64,000 bases of DNA from Neisseria perflava (GTDB lineage Bacteria > Pseudomonadota > Gammaproteobacteria > Burkholderiales > Neisseriaceae), in contig NZ_CP136962.1 in assembly GCF_002863305.2 (NCBI RefSeq), forward strand, positions 558,001-622,000. Reading direction: 5' to 3'. The notes beneath the pieces are model-generated. The model saw nothing but the letters and a program-made list of their open reading frames with translations, did not search any database and was not told the DNA's origin. The translations under genes were made by a program, and so were the position numbers. Positions 16,601-25,990 of the stretch are shown here, one piece after another (position 1 is the first letter of the stretch; each line of letters opens with the position of its first letter).

Positions 16601-18750
16601 GCTTGCTCTCCTTTAATTTTGGCAGCAGGCTTGGTTTGGTTTTGTGGTTTGGCAGCAGGCTTGGTTTGGTTTTGTGGTTTGGCAGCTTCGGCGGCCGGTT
16701 CTTTTTTGTTTTCAGACGGCAAAGCAGGTGCTTCTAAAGACTGCGGTGCGGAAGCGGCAGCCGGTGCGGCAGTTGTGGCTTGCTCGGTAGTTGTAGCCGG
16801 AGCGGAAGCGGTTTTCTCGGCAGCTTGGGTTTGCGTAGCTTCTTCGGTCGTCATTTGTGTACGCGAACCTTCTTGATAAGCGCGAACGGCGCTCAAGCTG
16901 GCTTTCAGGCTGTCGTCTGAAATCATGCGGACATCAAGGGCTTTGAGTTCGGCCAACTCTTTCAACCATGACTGGGTAGCAGGGGATTTGCTGTCGAAGT
17001 ATTGTTTTACAGTTGCTTCAACGTTGTTCAAATCGCTTTGATACACTTCGCCGTTGTGTTGCAACAGGGCAATGCGCGCATCCAAAAGGCGCAGGCGCAG
17101 GTTTTCACGGATGAAGTAGGTTTGATCGGGCGAAATCAACATGGCGTCGTTGCTGTCCAGATGACGGACTTCAACCAAGCCTTTGAGGGCATTGAGGGAT
17201 TTCTCCCATGTGTTTTCCCACCAAGTTCCTGAATTAGTGGCTTCGACAGGCGCGGCACCCGGTTTCAATACGCCGTCCAAAACTAAAGGCAGTCCGGAAA
17301 TACCTGTTTCCAAACGGTCGATACGCAAGGCAGTAGCGGAAATATCGACATAAGGACGGTTTTTCAGTGCGGCCAAATCATTGCTGATGGCTTGCTTGAT
17401 GGGGATAAGCTCAGGCTGTTCAAAACGGCTTAAGCGGCTGTCAATGTGTTCCAATACGCTGACCGCGCCTTGAAGATTGCCTGACAGCATCAATTGTTGT
17501 GAAGCAGTGTTCAACATGGATTCGGCTTCGTCGACCAGCCAGTTGATACGGCCTTTGAGCAGCTCTTGATAAGCTTTCTGCATTTGCAGGATTTGATCGC
17601 TATTGTTTTTTTGACCGTTGTTCAGGCGGTCTAACTCGGCTTGAATAGCGGTTTGGCGGTTGAGGTTGTCTTTTAGAAGGCTGGCGTTTTCAGACTCGCC
17701 CAATGCAGCTTTGTCGATTTTTTGGTTGAATTCGAGCTCTTGGTTTTTTAAAACATTTTGACCCTGTACAAACAGGAATCCGCTCGCGCCTAGGCCAAGC
17801 AGTGCCAAGACGGTTGCACCTGCGGCCAAGGCTTTGCCGCCGGATTGTTTGATGATAACAGGGGCGTTGTTTTGTGGGAGATTGTTGGACTCGGGCATGC
17901 TCGCCTCCACTCGCTGAGGTTGGGTAGGTTTGATTTGTTCAGACGGCCTGGTGTTTTCAGAACGTTCAGGCGCCGGAGCTGCCGTATTGGCAACTTGTTG
18001 GGTATCTTTATTGTCTTCGACTGGGCTCACTGCTTGGCTCCTTTGTGGCATGGATGAAAGTGCTGCGGATAAAGAAGTGACGGTTTCTACATGTTTGGCG
18101 CCGACGATGCGAAGCGCATCGGCAATGCGTGGATGGTGGGTAAAGTATAGCAAGGATTCGAAGAATCGGGAAAATTGCGGCGGAATCTGATGGAAAAATT
18201 CGCGCGCGATCTCGCCGGATGTAACGTAGGCGGCGGCGATGTCTTCGGTTTTAAAGCTCTGCCAATCGATGGCGTGTGGCCGTCTGAAATAGATTTCGGC
18301 GATGTCGATTTGGAAACCCAGTTCGGTCAGTTTTTCTGCCAGAAAATCACGGCCGCCATGACCTCGAATGATTAGAACTCGGGCATTGGGTGGCAGGTTT
18401 TTCCAAATAGGCATTCTCAAGACGGCTTCGCTGTCGTTGCCATCTTCGGGGGAGAATACGGGATAGGGGGAGAATTGCGCCAAAGTATGTTGGCTGGTTT
18501 GGCCGACAGTAATGTGTGCTTTGGGGCCTTCTGAAAAGTTCAGGTGCGGCGCTGCGGTTTCAATAGCGGTGGGGCTGACCCAAAACACGACATCGGCTTG
18601 CTTAAATTGTTCGGGAAGTTTGTTTAGTGCCGAACGGTCTGCCTCTATTTCAATCGGACTCAATACTTGAGCCTGCCAACCGGCTGCATGGCAGGTTTGG
18701 ATATCTTGTTTCGGACGGTTGGACGGACGGATGATGAGTAGAGTAGGCAT
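16597..18750 (-). CDS. hemD: fused uroporphyrinogen-III synthase and HemX
   Basis: A 717-residue two-part protein. Residues 1 to about 240 are HemD, which cyclises hydroxymethylbilane to uroporphyrinogen III (LIIRPSNRPKQDI, VFWVSPTAIE, LIIRGHGGRDFLAEKL, AYVTSGEIAREFF). A Pro/Gln/Ser linker follows, then one membrane span (about 300-325, ALAAGATVLALLGLGASGF), a coiled coil and a HemX domain (LVDEAESMLNTASQQLMLSG). The C-terminal 80 residues are Ala/Pro/Thr/Lys-rich with a tandem repeat. HemX was once called a uroporphyrin methyltransferase, but no SAM motif is visible. The gene is coupled to hemY by a 4-base overlap. hemC is not in the window. Confidence 0.92.
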   Translation of the reverse strand: MPTLLIIRPSNRPKQDIQTCHAAGWQAQVLSPIEIEADRSALNKLPEQFKQADVVFWVSPTAIETAAPHLNFSEGPKAHITVGQTSQHTLAQFSPYPVFSPEDGNDSEAVLRMPIWKNLPPNARVLIIRGHGGRDFLAEKLTELGFQIDIAEIYFRRPHAIDWQSFKTEDIAAAYVTSGEIAREFFHQIPPQFSRFFESLLYFTHHPRIADALRIVGAKHVETVTSLSAALSSMPQRSQAVSPVEDNKDTQQVANTAAPAPERSENTRPSEQIKPTQPQRVEASMPESNNLPQNNAPVIIKQSGGKALAAGATVLALLGLGASGFLFVQGQNVLKNQELEFNQKIDKAALGESENASLLKDNLNRQTAIQAELDRLNNGQKNNSDQILQMQKAYQELLKGRINWLVDEAESMLNTASQQLMLSGNLQGAVSVLEHIDSRLSRFEQPELIPIKQAISNDLAALKNRPYVDISATALRIDRLETGISGLPLVLDGVLKPGAAPVEATNSGTWWENTWEKSLNALKGLVEVRHLDSNDAMLISPDQTYFIRENLRLRLLDARIALLQHNGEVYQSDLNNVEATVKQYFDSKSPATQSWLKELAELKALDVRMISDDSLKASLSAVRAYQEGSRTQMTTEEATQTQAAEKTASAPATTTEQATTAAPAAASAPQSLEAPALPSENKKEPAAEAAKPQNQTKPAAKPQNQTKPAAKIKGEQA
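16621..16680. repeat. exact 30-bp tandem duplication in the hemD-hemX tail
   Basis: Two identical, adjacent 30-base units encode two copies of a Lys-Pro-Ala-Ala-Lys-Pro-Gln-Asn-Gln-Thr decapeptide at the protein C-terminus. The length is a multiple of three, so gain or loss keeps the frame. It is likely a recent slippage product. Confidence 0.9.
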
Positions 18751-18775
18751 AATGTGGGATAAATTATTAAGGTTT

Positions 18776-18807
18776 AGGCCGTCTGAAAGAAGGGTTTCAG
18801 ACGGCCT
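18776..18807 (-). terminator. inverted DUS pair between hemD-hemX promoter and fpr end
   Basis: AGGCCGTCTGAAA pairs with TTTCAGACGGCCT. It serves as the terminator for the fpr gene on the minus strand. Confidence 0.7.
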
Positions 18808-18822
18808 GCTGCCGGGGATACA

Positions 18823-19599
18823 TTATTGATCGACGAATGCGCGCTCAATCAGGTAGTCGCCGCGGACACCGGTTTTCGGAGAAACGGTCAGGCCGAATTC
18901 GTCCAAGACGTTGCAGGTGTCTTTCAACATGGCAGGGCTGCCGCACAACATGGCGCGGTCGTCTTGCGGATTGATTTTGGGAAGGCCAATGTCTTCGAAG
19001 AGTTTGCCGCTGCGCATTAAATCGGTCAGACGGCCTTGGTGTACATATTCTTCGCGTGAAACGATCGGGTAGTAAATCAATTTTTCTTTAACCAAGTCGC
19101 CCAAGTATTCGTGTTCGGGCAATTCTTTGGTGAAGCGGTCGTAGTATGCCAAGTCTTTTTTGTAGCGTACGCCGTGAACCAAGATGATTTTTTCGAATTG
19201 CTCGTAAATTTCAGGATCTTTGGTAATGCTCAAGAAAGGGGCGATACCGGTACCGGTGCTCAAGAGGTAGAGGTGTTTGCCCGGATTCAGGTCGCCGGCA
19301 ACCAGTGTACCGGTCGGTTTTTTACTGATGAGGACATCATCACCGACTTTAAGGTGTTGCAGGCGGCTGGTCAATGGGCCGTCTTGTACTTTAATGCTGA
19401 AAAATTCCAGATGCTCTTCCCAGTTGGCAGAAGCCACGCTGTATGCGCGCATCAGCGGTTTGCCGTCAACCATCAGGCCGACCATGACGAACTGGCCGTT
19501 TTCAAAGCGCAAAGATTCGTCACGAGTACAGGTGAAAGTGAAGTAAGCGTCGGTCCAGTGGTGTACGGACAAGACTTTCTGGGTGTTGAATGCTGCCAT
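18823..19599 (-). CDS. fpr: ferredoxin/flavodoxin--NADP+ reductase
   Basis: A 258-residue FAD enzyme exchanging electrons between NADPH and ferredoxin or flavodoxin in the cytoplasm. FAD-binding signature MRAYSVASANWEEHLEF, NADP-binding LLSTGTGIAPFLSITKD and the C-terminal MLCGSPAMLKDTCNVLDEFG, with the end GDYLIERAFVDQ, are typical of the subclass I/II bacterial Fpr group. The gene is monocistronic: DUS signals lie on both sides. Likely roles are supply of reductant for Fe-S cluster, biotin or haem pathways and redox defence. Confidence 0.95.
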   Translation of the reverse strand: MAAFNTQKVLSVHHWTDAYFTFTCTRDESLRFENGQFVMVGLMVDGKPLMRAYSVASANWEEHLEFFSIKVQDGPLTSRLQHLKVGDDVLISKKPTGTLVAGDLNPGKHLYLLSTGTGIAPFLSITKDPEIYEQFEKIILVHGVRYKKDLAYYDRFTKELPEHEYLGDLVKEKLIYYPIVSREEYVHQGRLTDLMRSGKLFEDIGLPKINPQDDRAMLCGSPAMLKDTCNVLDEFGLTVSPKTGVRGDYLIERAFVDQ

Positions 19600-19684
19600 T
19601 GATATTTCCTGTCGGATAAGGCCGTCTGAAAAGGGTAGGTCGGGGCGGCCAAGGTTAATAAAAAGAATGTAATATGGTGTTCAG

Positions 19685-21451
19685 CTACTTGCTTGCCGGT
19701 TTGGCTGATTTTTCGCTGAGGCTGTGCAGGTCGGCATAGCGTCCGCCTGCGCGGATCAATTCATGGTGAGTGCCTTGTTCGACGACATTGCCTTCGTGCA
19801 TGACAACGATATTGTCGGCTTTTTCGATGGTTGAAAGTCGGTGGGCAATCACCAATGTGGTACGGTTTTGCATCAGGTTTTCCAATGCAGTTTGTACCAA
19901 ACGTTCGGATTCATTATCCAATGCACTGGTGGCTTCGTCCAAAATCAAAATCGGCGCATTTTTCAAAAGCGCACGCGCAATGGCGAGGCGTTGACGTTGG
20001 CCGCCGGACAGTTTTAAACCGTTTTCGCCAACTTCAGTGTGCAGGCCTTGCGGCATTTTTTGGATAAATTCCCAGGCATTGGCTGCTTTTGCGGCATTAA
20101 TAATTTCTTCTTCGCTGAATTTGTCAGCTTGTGCATAGGCAATGTTTTCAGCAATCGTACCATTAAACAGGACAACGTTTTGGCTGACGAATGCCATGCG
20201 GCTGCGCAGGCTTTCAAGCGTATATTCATTGACGTTGATGCCGCCAATCAAGACCTTGCCTTCATCCGGATTGAGGAAGCGTGGCAACATATTGGCCAAG
20301 GTGGTTTTGCCGCAACCCGATGCGCCAACCAAGGCAGTCACTTTGCCTTGCGGTACAAGCAGGTTAATGTGGTTCAAGCTGTTACGTTCGGCTTCAGGAT
20401 AGCGGTGTACAACATCGCAAAATTCGATATCGTCAGGGTTTGGGCTGAGGATTTGTTTGCCTTCGTTGCTTTCTTCGGGCTGATCCAAAAATGTGAAGAC
20501 ACTTTCAGCCGCCGCCAAACCGCGCTGCAGGGATTGCATCACGCCGGTCATGCGTTTGATGGGGTCAAACATCATGATCATACTGGACAAAAACGACATA
20601 AAATCGCCTGCACTGAAGCCGGAAAGCCCTGCTTGGCGTGCGGCTGCATAAATAATCGCAGCCAGTGCAACCGAAGCCATTAATTGGGTAATGCCGGTAC
20701 CCGCAGAGCTGGCGGAAACCTGTTTGAGCAGGTTGCGGCGCACATCGTCGGCAATACGGTTGAAGCGGCGATTTTCATAATCTTGACCGCCGTAGATTTT
20801 TACAACGCGTTCACCATTAATGCTTTCGCCCAAGACCTGCATCAGCTGGCCAAGATAAATTTGGTTGTTGGCAGACAGTTTGCGCAGGCGTTTGCTGACT
20901 GTTTGGATACATACAGCAACAACCGGCAAGATGATAAAAGTAATCAGGGTCAAACGCCAGTTCAGATAAGTCAGCAAGCCCAACAGGCCGACTACGCTCA
21001 CGCCGTCTTTAGCAATCACGGTAATGACGTTAAACCCTGCATCGGTAATTTGATTGACGTCGTTCAAGATACGAGACATCAAACGGCCGCCGGTATTGCT
21101 GCTGAAATACGAAGTCGGCAGGTGCATCATTTTGTTGAACATTTCACCGCGCAAGCGCTGCACCAAGTGGCTGGACAGATAAGTCGTGCAATATTCGTTA
21201 ATGAAGTTGAACAGGCCGCGAACGAAAAACAGCGCCACAATTGCCAGTGGCAACCATGACATGCTTTTCATGTTTTTATCGACAAAACCTTCATTGATCA
21301 AAGGTTTGAGCAAGTAACCGAAAGCCGGCATCGTACCGGCGACAATCAGCATGGCCACTACGGAGACGATAAACATCTTCCAATAGCTTTTCAAATATCC
21401 AAGCAAGCGCTTGTATAGCTCCCAGTTGGATGTGGCTTGTGTTGTCTGCAT
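19685..21451 (-). CDS. msbA: lipid A export ABC transporter MsbA
   Basis: A 588-residue half-transporter (homodimer) that flips lipid A-core across the inner membrane. Residues 1 to about 320 hold six membrane helices; the nucleotide-binding domain has Walker A GASGCGKTTLANMLPRF, signature LSGGQRQRLAIARALL, Walker B ILILDEATSALDNES and switch His in VIAHRLSTIEKAD. Length and the motif TSYFSSNTGGRLMSRILNDVNQ support MsbA. lpxK is not adjacent, unlike in E. coli. The start ATG is followed by MQTTQATSNWELYKRL. Confidence 0.93.
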   Translation of the reverse strand: MQTTQATSNWELYKRLLGYLKSYWKMFIVSVVAMLIVAGTMPAFGYLLKPLINEGFVDKNMKSMSWLPLAIVALFFVRGLFNFINEYCTTYLSSHLVQRLRGEMFNKMMHLPTSYFSSNTGGRLMSRILNDVNQITDAGFNVITVIAKDGVSVVGLLGLLTYLNWRLTLITFIILPVVAVCIQTVSKRLRKLSANNQIYLGQLMQVLGESINGERVVKIYGGQDYENRRFNRIADDVRRNLLKQVSASSAGTGITQLMASVALAAIIYAAARQAGLSGFSAGDFMSFLSSMIMMFDPIKRMTGVMQSLQRGLAAAESVFTFLDQPEESNEGKQILSPNPDDIEFCDVVHRYPEAERNSLNHINLLVPQGKVTALVGASGCGKTTLANMLPRFLNPDEGKVLIGGINVNEYTLESLRSRMAFVSQNVVLFNGTIAENIAYAQADKFSEEEIINAAKAANAWEFIQKMPQGLHTEVGENGLKLSGGQRQRLAIARALLKNAPILILDEATSALDNESERLVQTALENLMQNRTTLVIAHRLSTIEKADNIVVMHEGNVVEQGTHHELIRAGGRYADLHSLSEKSAKPASK

Positions 21452-21627
21452 ATCAATCCAAATTTAGAGCAAACATGCAATTCTAAACGAAAATATCTGT
21501 CATTACAATGTTTGCAATTGAAAGTCAAAAGGAGTTGGTATTGTTTTAACACCTTGATTTTATATTAGGAACGACTGCGGCGTGGTGGGTTTGGCAATAA
21601 TGTTACCCACTTCTCAAATATCGGTTG

Positions 21628-21656
21628 CGGCCGTCTGAAACTTTTTCAGACGGCCT
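21628..21656 (-). terminator. inverted DUS pair, terminator of thrC
   Basis: GGCCGTCTGAAA and TTTCAGACGGCC are separated by a few bases, just beyond the thrC stop codon. Confidence 0.75.
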
Positions 21657-21679
21657 GTGCAGTCGTCAAGGACGGCCGG

Positions 21680-23089
21680 TTAAGCCAGGGCTTCCTTAAT
21701 GATGTCTTTCACTGCTGTTGCATTATTAGGGACAACACGGACACGTTGCGGCAGGTTTTCCAAGCCTTCCAATGCGGCCGGACGAGGGATGGAAACTTCG
21801 CCGACAGCCTCATGGATGGTGGCTTCAAATTTGGCGGCCAGTGCGGTTTCGAGGCAGACGATGGTTTCGCCGGCTTCGCGGACTTCACGCGCTACTTTGA
21901 CACCATCAGCTGTATGCGGATCAATCAGTTCATGATCTTGCTCGTAAACCTGTTTGATGGTGGCAAGGCGGTTGGCATGGGTCGATTTGCCGGAAACAAA
22001 GCCATATTGTTGATGTACTTTGTTTAAGACAAATTCCAAATTGAAACCTTTGCCGGAACCTACTTCCGCCCATAAGGTTTTGATTTCGTCTGCATCGCGG
22101 TCCATCAGGTCAAACACAAAACGCTCGAAGTTGGAGGCTTTGGAAATATCCATAGACGGGCTGGAAGTAACGTGGGTGTGTTCGCTGTTGCGCGGGCGGT
22201 ATGCACCGGTTTTGAAAAATTCGTCCAATACGTCGTTTTCGTTAGTGGCGACAATCAAGCGGTGGATGGGTAGGCCCATTTGACGGGCGATATGACCGGC
22301 GCAGACATTGCCAAAGTTGCCGCTTGGTACGCAGAAGCTGACTTTTTCGTCATTGCTCGAAGTGGCATTGAAATAACCGGCAAAGTAATACACGACTTGG
22401 GCGACGATACGGCCCCAGTTAATAGAGTTGACTGTGCCGATGTGGTATTTGGCTTTGAATTCGGCATCGTTTTGTACGGCTTTGACGATGTCTTGGCAGT
22501 CGTCAAACATGCCTTCAACAGCGATGTTGTGGATGTTGGCATCTTGCAGGCTGAACATTTGTGCACGTTGGAATGCACTCATTTTGCCTTCCGGAGACAG
22601 CATGAAGACATTGACGCCTTTTTTTCCGCGCAGGGCATATTCGGCGGCAGAGCCGGTGTCGCCGCTGGTGGCGCCTAAAATATTGAGTTCTTTGCCTTCT
22701 TTGTTCAATACATATTCAAACGCATTGCCCAAGAATTGCATGGCCATGTCTTTGAATGCCAAAGTCGGGCCGTTGGACAGAGCTTGGATTTTGATGCCGT
22801 CTGAAAGTGTGCGCACCGGAGTAATGGCTTTGGTACCGAATACTTCTTCGGTGTAGGTACGGTTGATGATATCGCGTAAATCATCAGCAGGGATGTCGGT
22901 GGCAAACAGGCTCATGACTTCAAACGCCAGCTCTGGATAGCTGAGTGTGCGCCATTGGTCTAAAGTAGCACGGTCGATTTGAGGGTATTGCTCAGGCAGC
23001 ATCAAACCGCCGTCAGGAGCCAAACCCATCAATAAAACTTCGCTGAATTGCTTGCGTGCGGTTGCACCGCGGGTGCTGATGTATTTCAT
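21680..23089 (-). CDS. thrC: threonine synthase
   Basis: A 469-residue PLP enzyme converting O-phosphohomoserine to threonine. The start MKYISTRGATARKQFSEVLLMGLAPDGGL is classic for the long ThrC form. The PLP lysine lies in GPTLAFKDMAMQFLG, and the phosphate-binding loop is LGATSGDTGSAAEYALRG. SINWGRIVAQVVYYFAG and VPSGNFGNVCAGHIARQMGLP are further family stretches. The gene is monocistronic, with DUS elements at both ends. Confidence 0.97.
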   Translation of the reverse strand: MKYISTRGATARKQFSEVLLMGLAPDGGLMLPEQYPQIDRATLDQWRTLSYPELAFEVMSLFATDIPADDLRDIINRTYTEEVFGTKAITPVRTLSDGIKIQALSNGPTLAFKDMAMQFLGNAFEYVLNKEGKELNILGATSGDTGSAAEYALRGKKGVNVFMLSPEGKMSAFQRAQMFSLQDANIHNIAVEGMFDDCQDIVKAVQNDAEFKAKYHIGTVNSINWGRIVAQVVYYFAGYFNATSSNDEKVSFCVPSGNFGNVCAGHIARQMGLPIHRLIVATNENDVLDEFFKTGAYRPRNSEHTHVTSSPSMDISKASNFERFVFDLMDRDADEIKTLWAEVGSGKGFNLEFVLNKVHQQYGFVSGKSTHANRLATIKQVYEQDHELIDPHTADGVKVAREVREAGETIVCLETALAAKFEATIHEAVGEVSIPRPAALEGLENLPQRVRVVPNNATAVKDIIKEALA

Positions 23090-23137
23090 GGTTTCTTCTC
23101 TATATATTTAAAATTCAAATAGAAAGTCAAAACGAAT

Positions 23138-23173
23138 TCAGACGGCCTCGATATTAAAAAAGGCCGTCTGAAC
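23138..23173 (-). terminator. DUS pair in outward arrangement after the lipoprotein gene
   Basis: TTCAGACGGCCT precedes AGGCCGTCTGAA, so the two uptake sites can still form a hairpin; it lies immediately downstream of the gene at 23176. Confidence 0.55.
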
Positions 23174-23175
23174 GA

Positions 23176-23550
23176 TTATTTGTAGAGTCGTTTGAAGCAG
23201 GCGGTAACCGTTTTCGCGGTAACGGAAGCAATGGCCTGATCGCGGGTTGCCGGGCTCAAAACCTGCATCATTTCGGTTGCAGTTAATTGATTTGGCGCTT
23301 CTTCGCTGGCGCAGCCACAGATTTTATTTTCCCATTCGGCTTGTTTTTCCGCGCTCATGGCTAAAGCAATGACGCGCCATTCGTTACGTTTGTTTAATTC
23401 GGTACGGCATTGGCTGTCTACCGCCATTTTCACTACGCTGCTGCCGATACCTGTACCGCTGCCCAAGCCGCCGAAAGATTCGCCGCCGGTAGCGCATGCA
23501 CCCAATAAGAAAGCTGATGTAACAGCTGCCAAAAGAGTTTTTGAAGTCAT
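23176..23550 (-). CDS. small cysteine-containing lipoprotein
   Basis: A 124-residue lipoprotein. The signal peptide MTSKTLLAAVTSAFLLGAC ends in a lipobox, followed by a Gly/Ser-rich stretch (ATGGESFGGLGSGTGIGSS). The mature domain has four cysteines (QCRTEL, ICGCASEE, TACFKRL) that could form two disulfides in the periplasm. The ATG at 23548-23550 was chosen because it gives a proper signal peptide; the frame stays open 16 codons further upstream. I recognise no function. It stands alone between thrC and rarA. Confidence 0.7.
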   Translation of the reverse strand: MTSKTLLAAVTSAFLLGACATGGESFGGLGSGTGIGSSVVKMAVDSQCRTELNKRNEWRVIALAMSAEKQAEWENKICGCASEEAPNQLTATEMMQVLSPATRDQAIASVTAKTVTACFKRLYK

Positions 23551-23701
23551 GATGTTTCCTGTTAGCAAGGCCGTCTGAAACGCCCGAAGAGTTCTCAAAA
23601 TAGCATGTATTATACCGTAATGCGGCCCGATATGTGAGTTTGCGAAACTGCCGTATAATGCTAGCGAGTTTTCTTTTTAATCAATCAGCACGAAAGCCGC
23701 T

Positions 23702-25009
23702 ATGTCCGACCTTTTCGCCCGCCAACCCGAAGCCCCTTTAGCCGAACGCTTGCGCCCGCATTCTTTAGATGATGTCATTGGGCAGCAGCACTTAATCGGC
23801 GAAGGTAAACCTTTGCGCGTGGCGGTGGAAGGCGGGAAGCCGCATTCTATGTTGCTGTGGGGACCGCCGGGCGTAGGTAAAACCACGCTGGCACGGATTT
23901 TGGCGCAGAGTTTCAATGCCCAGTTTCTGCCGGTTTCCGCCGTATTTTCCGGCGTAAAAGACATACGTGAGGCAATTGAGAAAGCTGAAATTGCCTTGCA
24001 GCAAGGGCGTGCGACGATTTTGTTTGTTGACGAGGTACACCGCTTCAACAAAGCGCAGCAGGACGCATTTTTGCCTTATGTCGAAAGTGGTTTATTAACC
24101 TTTATCGGTGCTACCACGGAAAACCCGTCATTTGAAGTCAATCCGGCTTTACTTAGCAGGGCGCAGGTGTATGTCTTGCAATCCTTGTCTTCAGACGACC
24201 TGAAGAAGCTGATTACCAAAGTATTGGCTTTGCCCGAATACCAAGATTTTACGATTGAAGCGGATGCGCAAGAATTGCTCGTGAATACCGCCGATGGCGA
24301 TGCACGCAGATTGTTGAACTTGATCGAGCAGCTTTTACGTGCTGCCGATACACGCCGTCTGAAAACCCTAACCGCTGAATTTCTTGCCGATAGTTTGGGG
24401 GCGCAAATCCGTCGTTTTGATAAGGGTGGCGAGAGTTTCTACAACCAAATTTCTGCGCTACACAAATCCGTGCGCGGTTCGCATCCCAATGCGGCATTGT
24501 ATTGGTTCTGCCGTATGCTTGACGGTGGCACCGACCCGCGCTATCTCGCCCGTCGCATTGTCCGCATGGCATGGGAAGACATCGGTTTAGCCGATCCGCG
24601 TGCCTTAACGATTGCCAATGATGCCGCAGCGACTTATGAGCGCTTAGGCTCGCCAGAAGGGGAACTCGCACTGGCGCAAGCCGTGTTATACCTTGCTGCC
24701 GCCGCGAAATCCAACGCGGGCTACAAGGCATACAACCAAATGCGCCGCTTCGTTAAAGAAAACGCCAGCGACGAAGTACCCGTCCACCTGCGCAACGCCC
24801 CGACCAAGTTGATGAAAGAATTGGGCTACGGACGCGAATACCGTTACGCCCACGACGAACCAAATGCCTACGCCGCTGGCGAAAGCTATATGCCCGACGG
24901 CTTGGATGAACCCGATTTCTATCAACCTGTCCCGCGCGGGCTGGAAATCAAAATTGGCGAAAAGCTGAAATGGTTGAAATCCTTGGATGAAGAGGCGCTG
25001 GATGATTAA
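23702..25009 (+). CDS. rarA: replication-associated recombination protein RarA (MgsA)
   Basis: A 435-residue AAA+ ATPase acting at stalled replication forks, related to clamp loaders and RuvB. Seen: the opening MSDLFARQPEAPLAERLRP with RPHSLDDVIGQQHL, Walker A LWGPPGVGKTTLARILA, Walker B TILFVDEVHRFNKAQQDAF, sensor 1 LTFIGATTENPSFEVNPALL and a C-terminal tetramerisation domain (SDEVPVHLRNAPTKLMKELGYG). The gene is divergent from the lipoprotein gene with about 150 bases between. Length and motifs are normal. Confidence 0.96.
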   Translation: MSDLFARQPEAPLAERLRPHSLDDVIGQQHLIGEGKPLRVAVEGGKPHSMLLWGPPGVGKTTLARILAQSFNAQFLPVSAVFSGVKDIREAIEKAEIALQQGRATILFVDEVHRFNKAQQDAFLPYVESGLLTFIGATTENPSFEVNPALLSRAQVYVLQSLSSDDLKKLITKVLALPEYQDFTIEADAQELLVNTADGDARRLLNLIEQLLRAADTRRLKTLTAEFLADSLGAQIRRFDKGGESFYNQISALHKSVRGSHPNAALYWFCRMLDGGTDPRYLARRIVRMAWEDIGLADPRALTIANDAAATYERLGSPEGELALAQAVLYLAAAAKSNAGYKAYNQMRRFVKENASDEVPVHLRNAPTKLMKELGYGREYRYAHDEPNAYAAGESYMPDGLDEPDFYQPVPRGLEIKIGEKLKWLKSLDEEALDD

Positions 25010-25195
25010 AACAATAAATGTGTCTCAAGTTTCAGACGGCCTTTGGCTATTTTGAGCGTAATAAATTGTTTAATATTGGCATTATATCTTTAATTTCGCT
25101 ATAATTTTGTCATCCTATTTTTTGCCGAATAATCGAATACATAAAAAATCGCGGCTGCTGAACCCGATTTCCGAAACAAAATTAGAAAGCAGATA

Positions 25196-25411
25196 ATGGA
25201 CAATTTAGATCAAAGTCGTAGCCGTGCATGGCGACGACATCAAGAGCAACGCCCCAGTCATCGTATACATGGCAAAAATCCTTTGAAATATAAACCTGAA
25301 AAAAAGTGGGATTTGATATATCTCCGCAGCAATAAAATCAAACGTGCACAAAAACTGGGTTTTATTTATCCGTTCAGACAGCATGAATTTGATGCTGAAT
25401 GGTTTGATTAA
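25196..25411 (+). CDS. small basic protein of unknown function
   Basis: A 71-residue hydrophilic protein very rich in Arg, Lys, His and Gln in its first two thirds (SRSRAWRRHQEQRPSHRIHG), with a more ordered aromatic end (KKWDLIYLRSNKIKRAQKLG, then FDAEWFD). It has no signal or membrane segment. Basic composition suggests nucleic-acid or ribosome contact, by inference only. It starts at an ATG after AGAAAGCAGATA; a rho-independent hairpin begins 42 bases after its stop. I do not recognise a family. Confidence 0.55.
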   Translation: MDNLDQSRSRAWRRHQEQRPSHRIHGKNPLKYKPEKKWDLIYLRSNKIKRAQKLGFIYPFRQHEFDAEWFD

Positions 25412-25452
25412 CTCAAAAGATACATTTTCGATTCAATCGAGATGGTTTTCAC

Positions 25453-25477
25453 AAGGCGGATATTTTCCGCCTTTTTT
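25453..25477 (+). terminator. rho-independent terminator abutting the next start codon
   Basis: AAGGCGGA pairs with TCCGCCTT across a 5-base loop and is followed by a run of T. It ends only eight bases before the ATG of the phosphatase-like gene at 25485. Confidence 0.75.
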
Positions 25478-25484
25478 AATTTTT

Positions 25485-25808
25485 ATGAATGCACTTTTTA
25501 TTTGTAGTCGTAACCAATGGCGCAGTCCTACCGCTGAAACCGTATTTCGACGTTATCCAAATGTACAGGCACGTTCTGCGGGGACTAGCCCCAATGCGCG
25601 GCATACTGTTTCCATAGACGACATCGCATGGGCGGATAAGATTTTCGTAATGGAACAAAAACATAAGAGCCGTCTGCTGGCACAGTTTCCCCGTGCTTTG
25701 CAATATAAGGAAATGATTGTTTTAGATATTCCTGATAATTACAGATACATGGATGAAGAGTTAATAGAAATATTGAAGGAAAGTGTCGTGCCTTATCTGT
25801 CTAGATAA
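25485..25808 (+). CDS. small protein-tyrosine-phosphatase-like protein
   Basis: A 107-residue cytoplasmic protein. The N-terminal MNALFICSRNQWRSPTAE holds a CX5R phosphatase loop (Cys-Ser-Arg-Asn-Gln-Trp-Arg-Ser), as in low-molecular-weight tyrosine phosphatases. It also has ARSAGTSPNARHTVS and ADKIFVMEQKHKSRL, typical of the short COG4551-type branch. The usual LMW-PTP DP(Y) acid loop appears as LDIPDNYRYMDEEL. The ATG at 25485 puts the phosphatase loop at the N-terminus as in the family; the in-frame upstream extension is Phe-rich and spans a terminator. The substrate is unknown. Confidence 0.8.
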   Translation: MNALFICSRNQWRSPTAETVFRRYPNVQARSAGTSPNARHTVSIDDIAWADKIFVMEQKHKSRLLAQFPRALQYKEMIVLDIPDNYRYMDEELIEILKESVVPYLSR

Positions 25809-25990
25809 TGAGGTTTTCCTCAAGATTATCTGAAAAAAATATGACTTACTTCTAAGTAAAATTTATTCCAAAACATCATTTACTTCACGCATTACTGACA
25901 AATAACACGCAAATCTAAGATCAAATTGAATTTTTCAGACGGCCTTTGCTGTTTGAATATTTTTAACCTATACCATACACACACTTTTTC

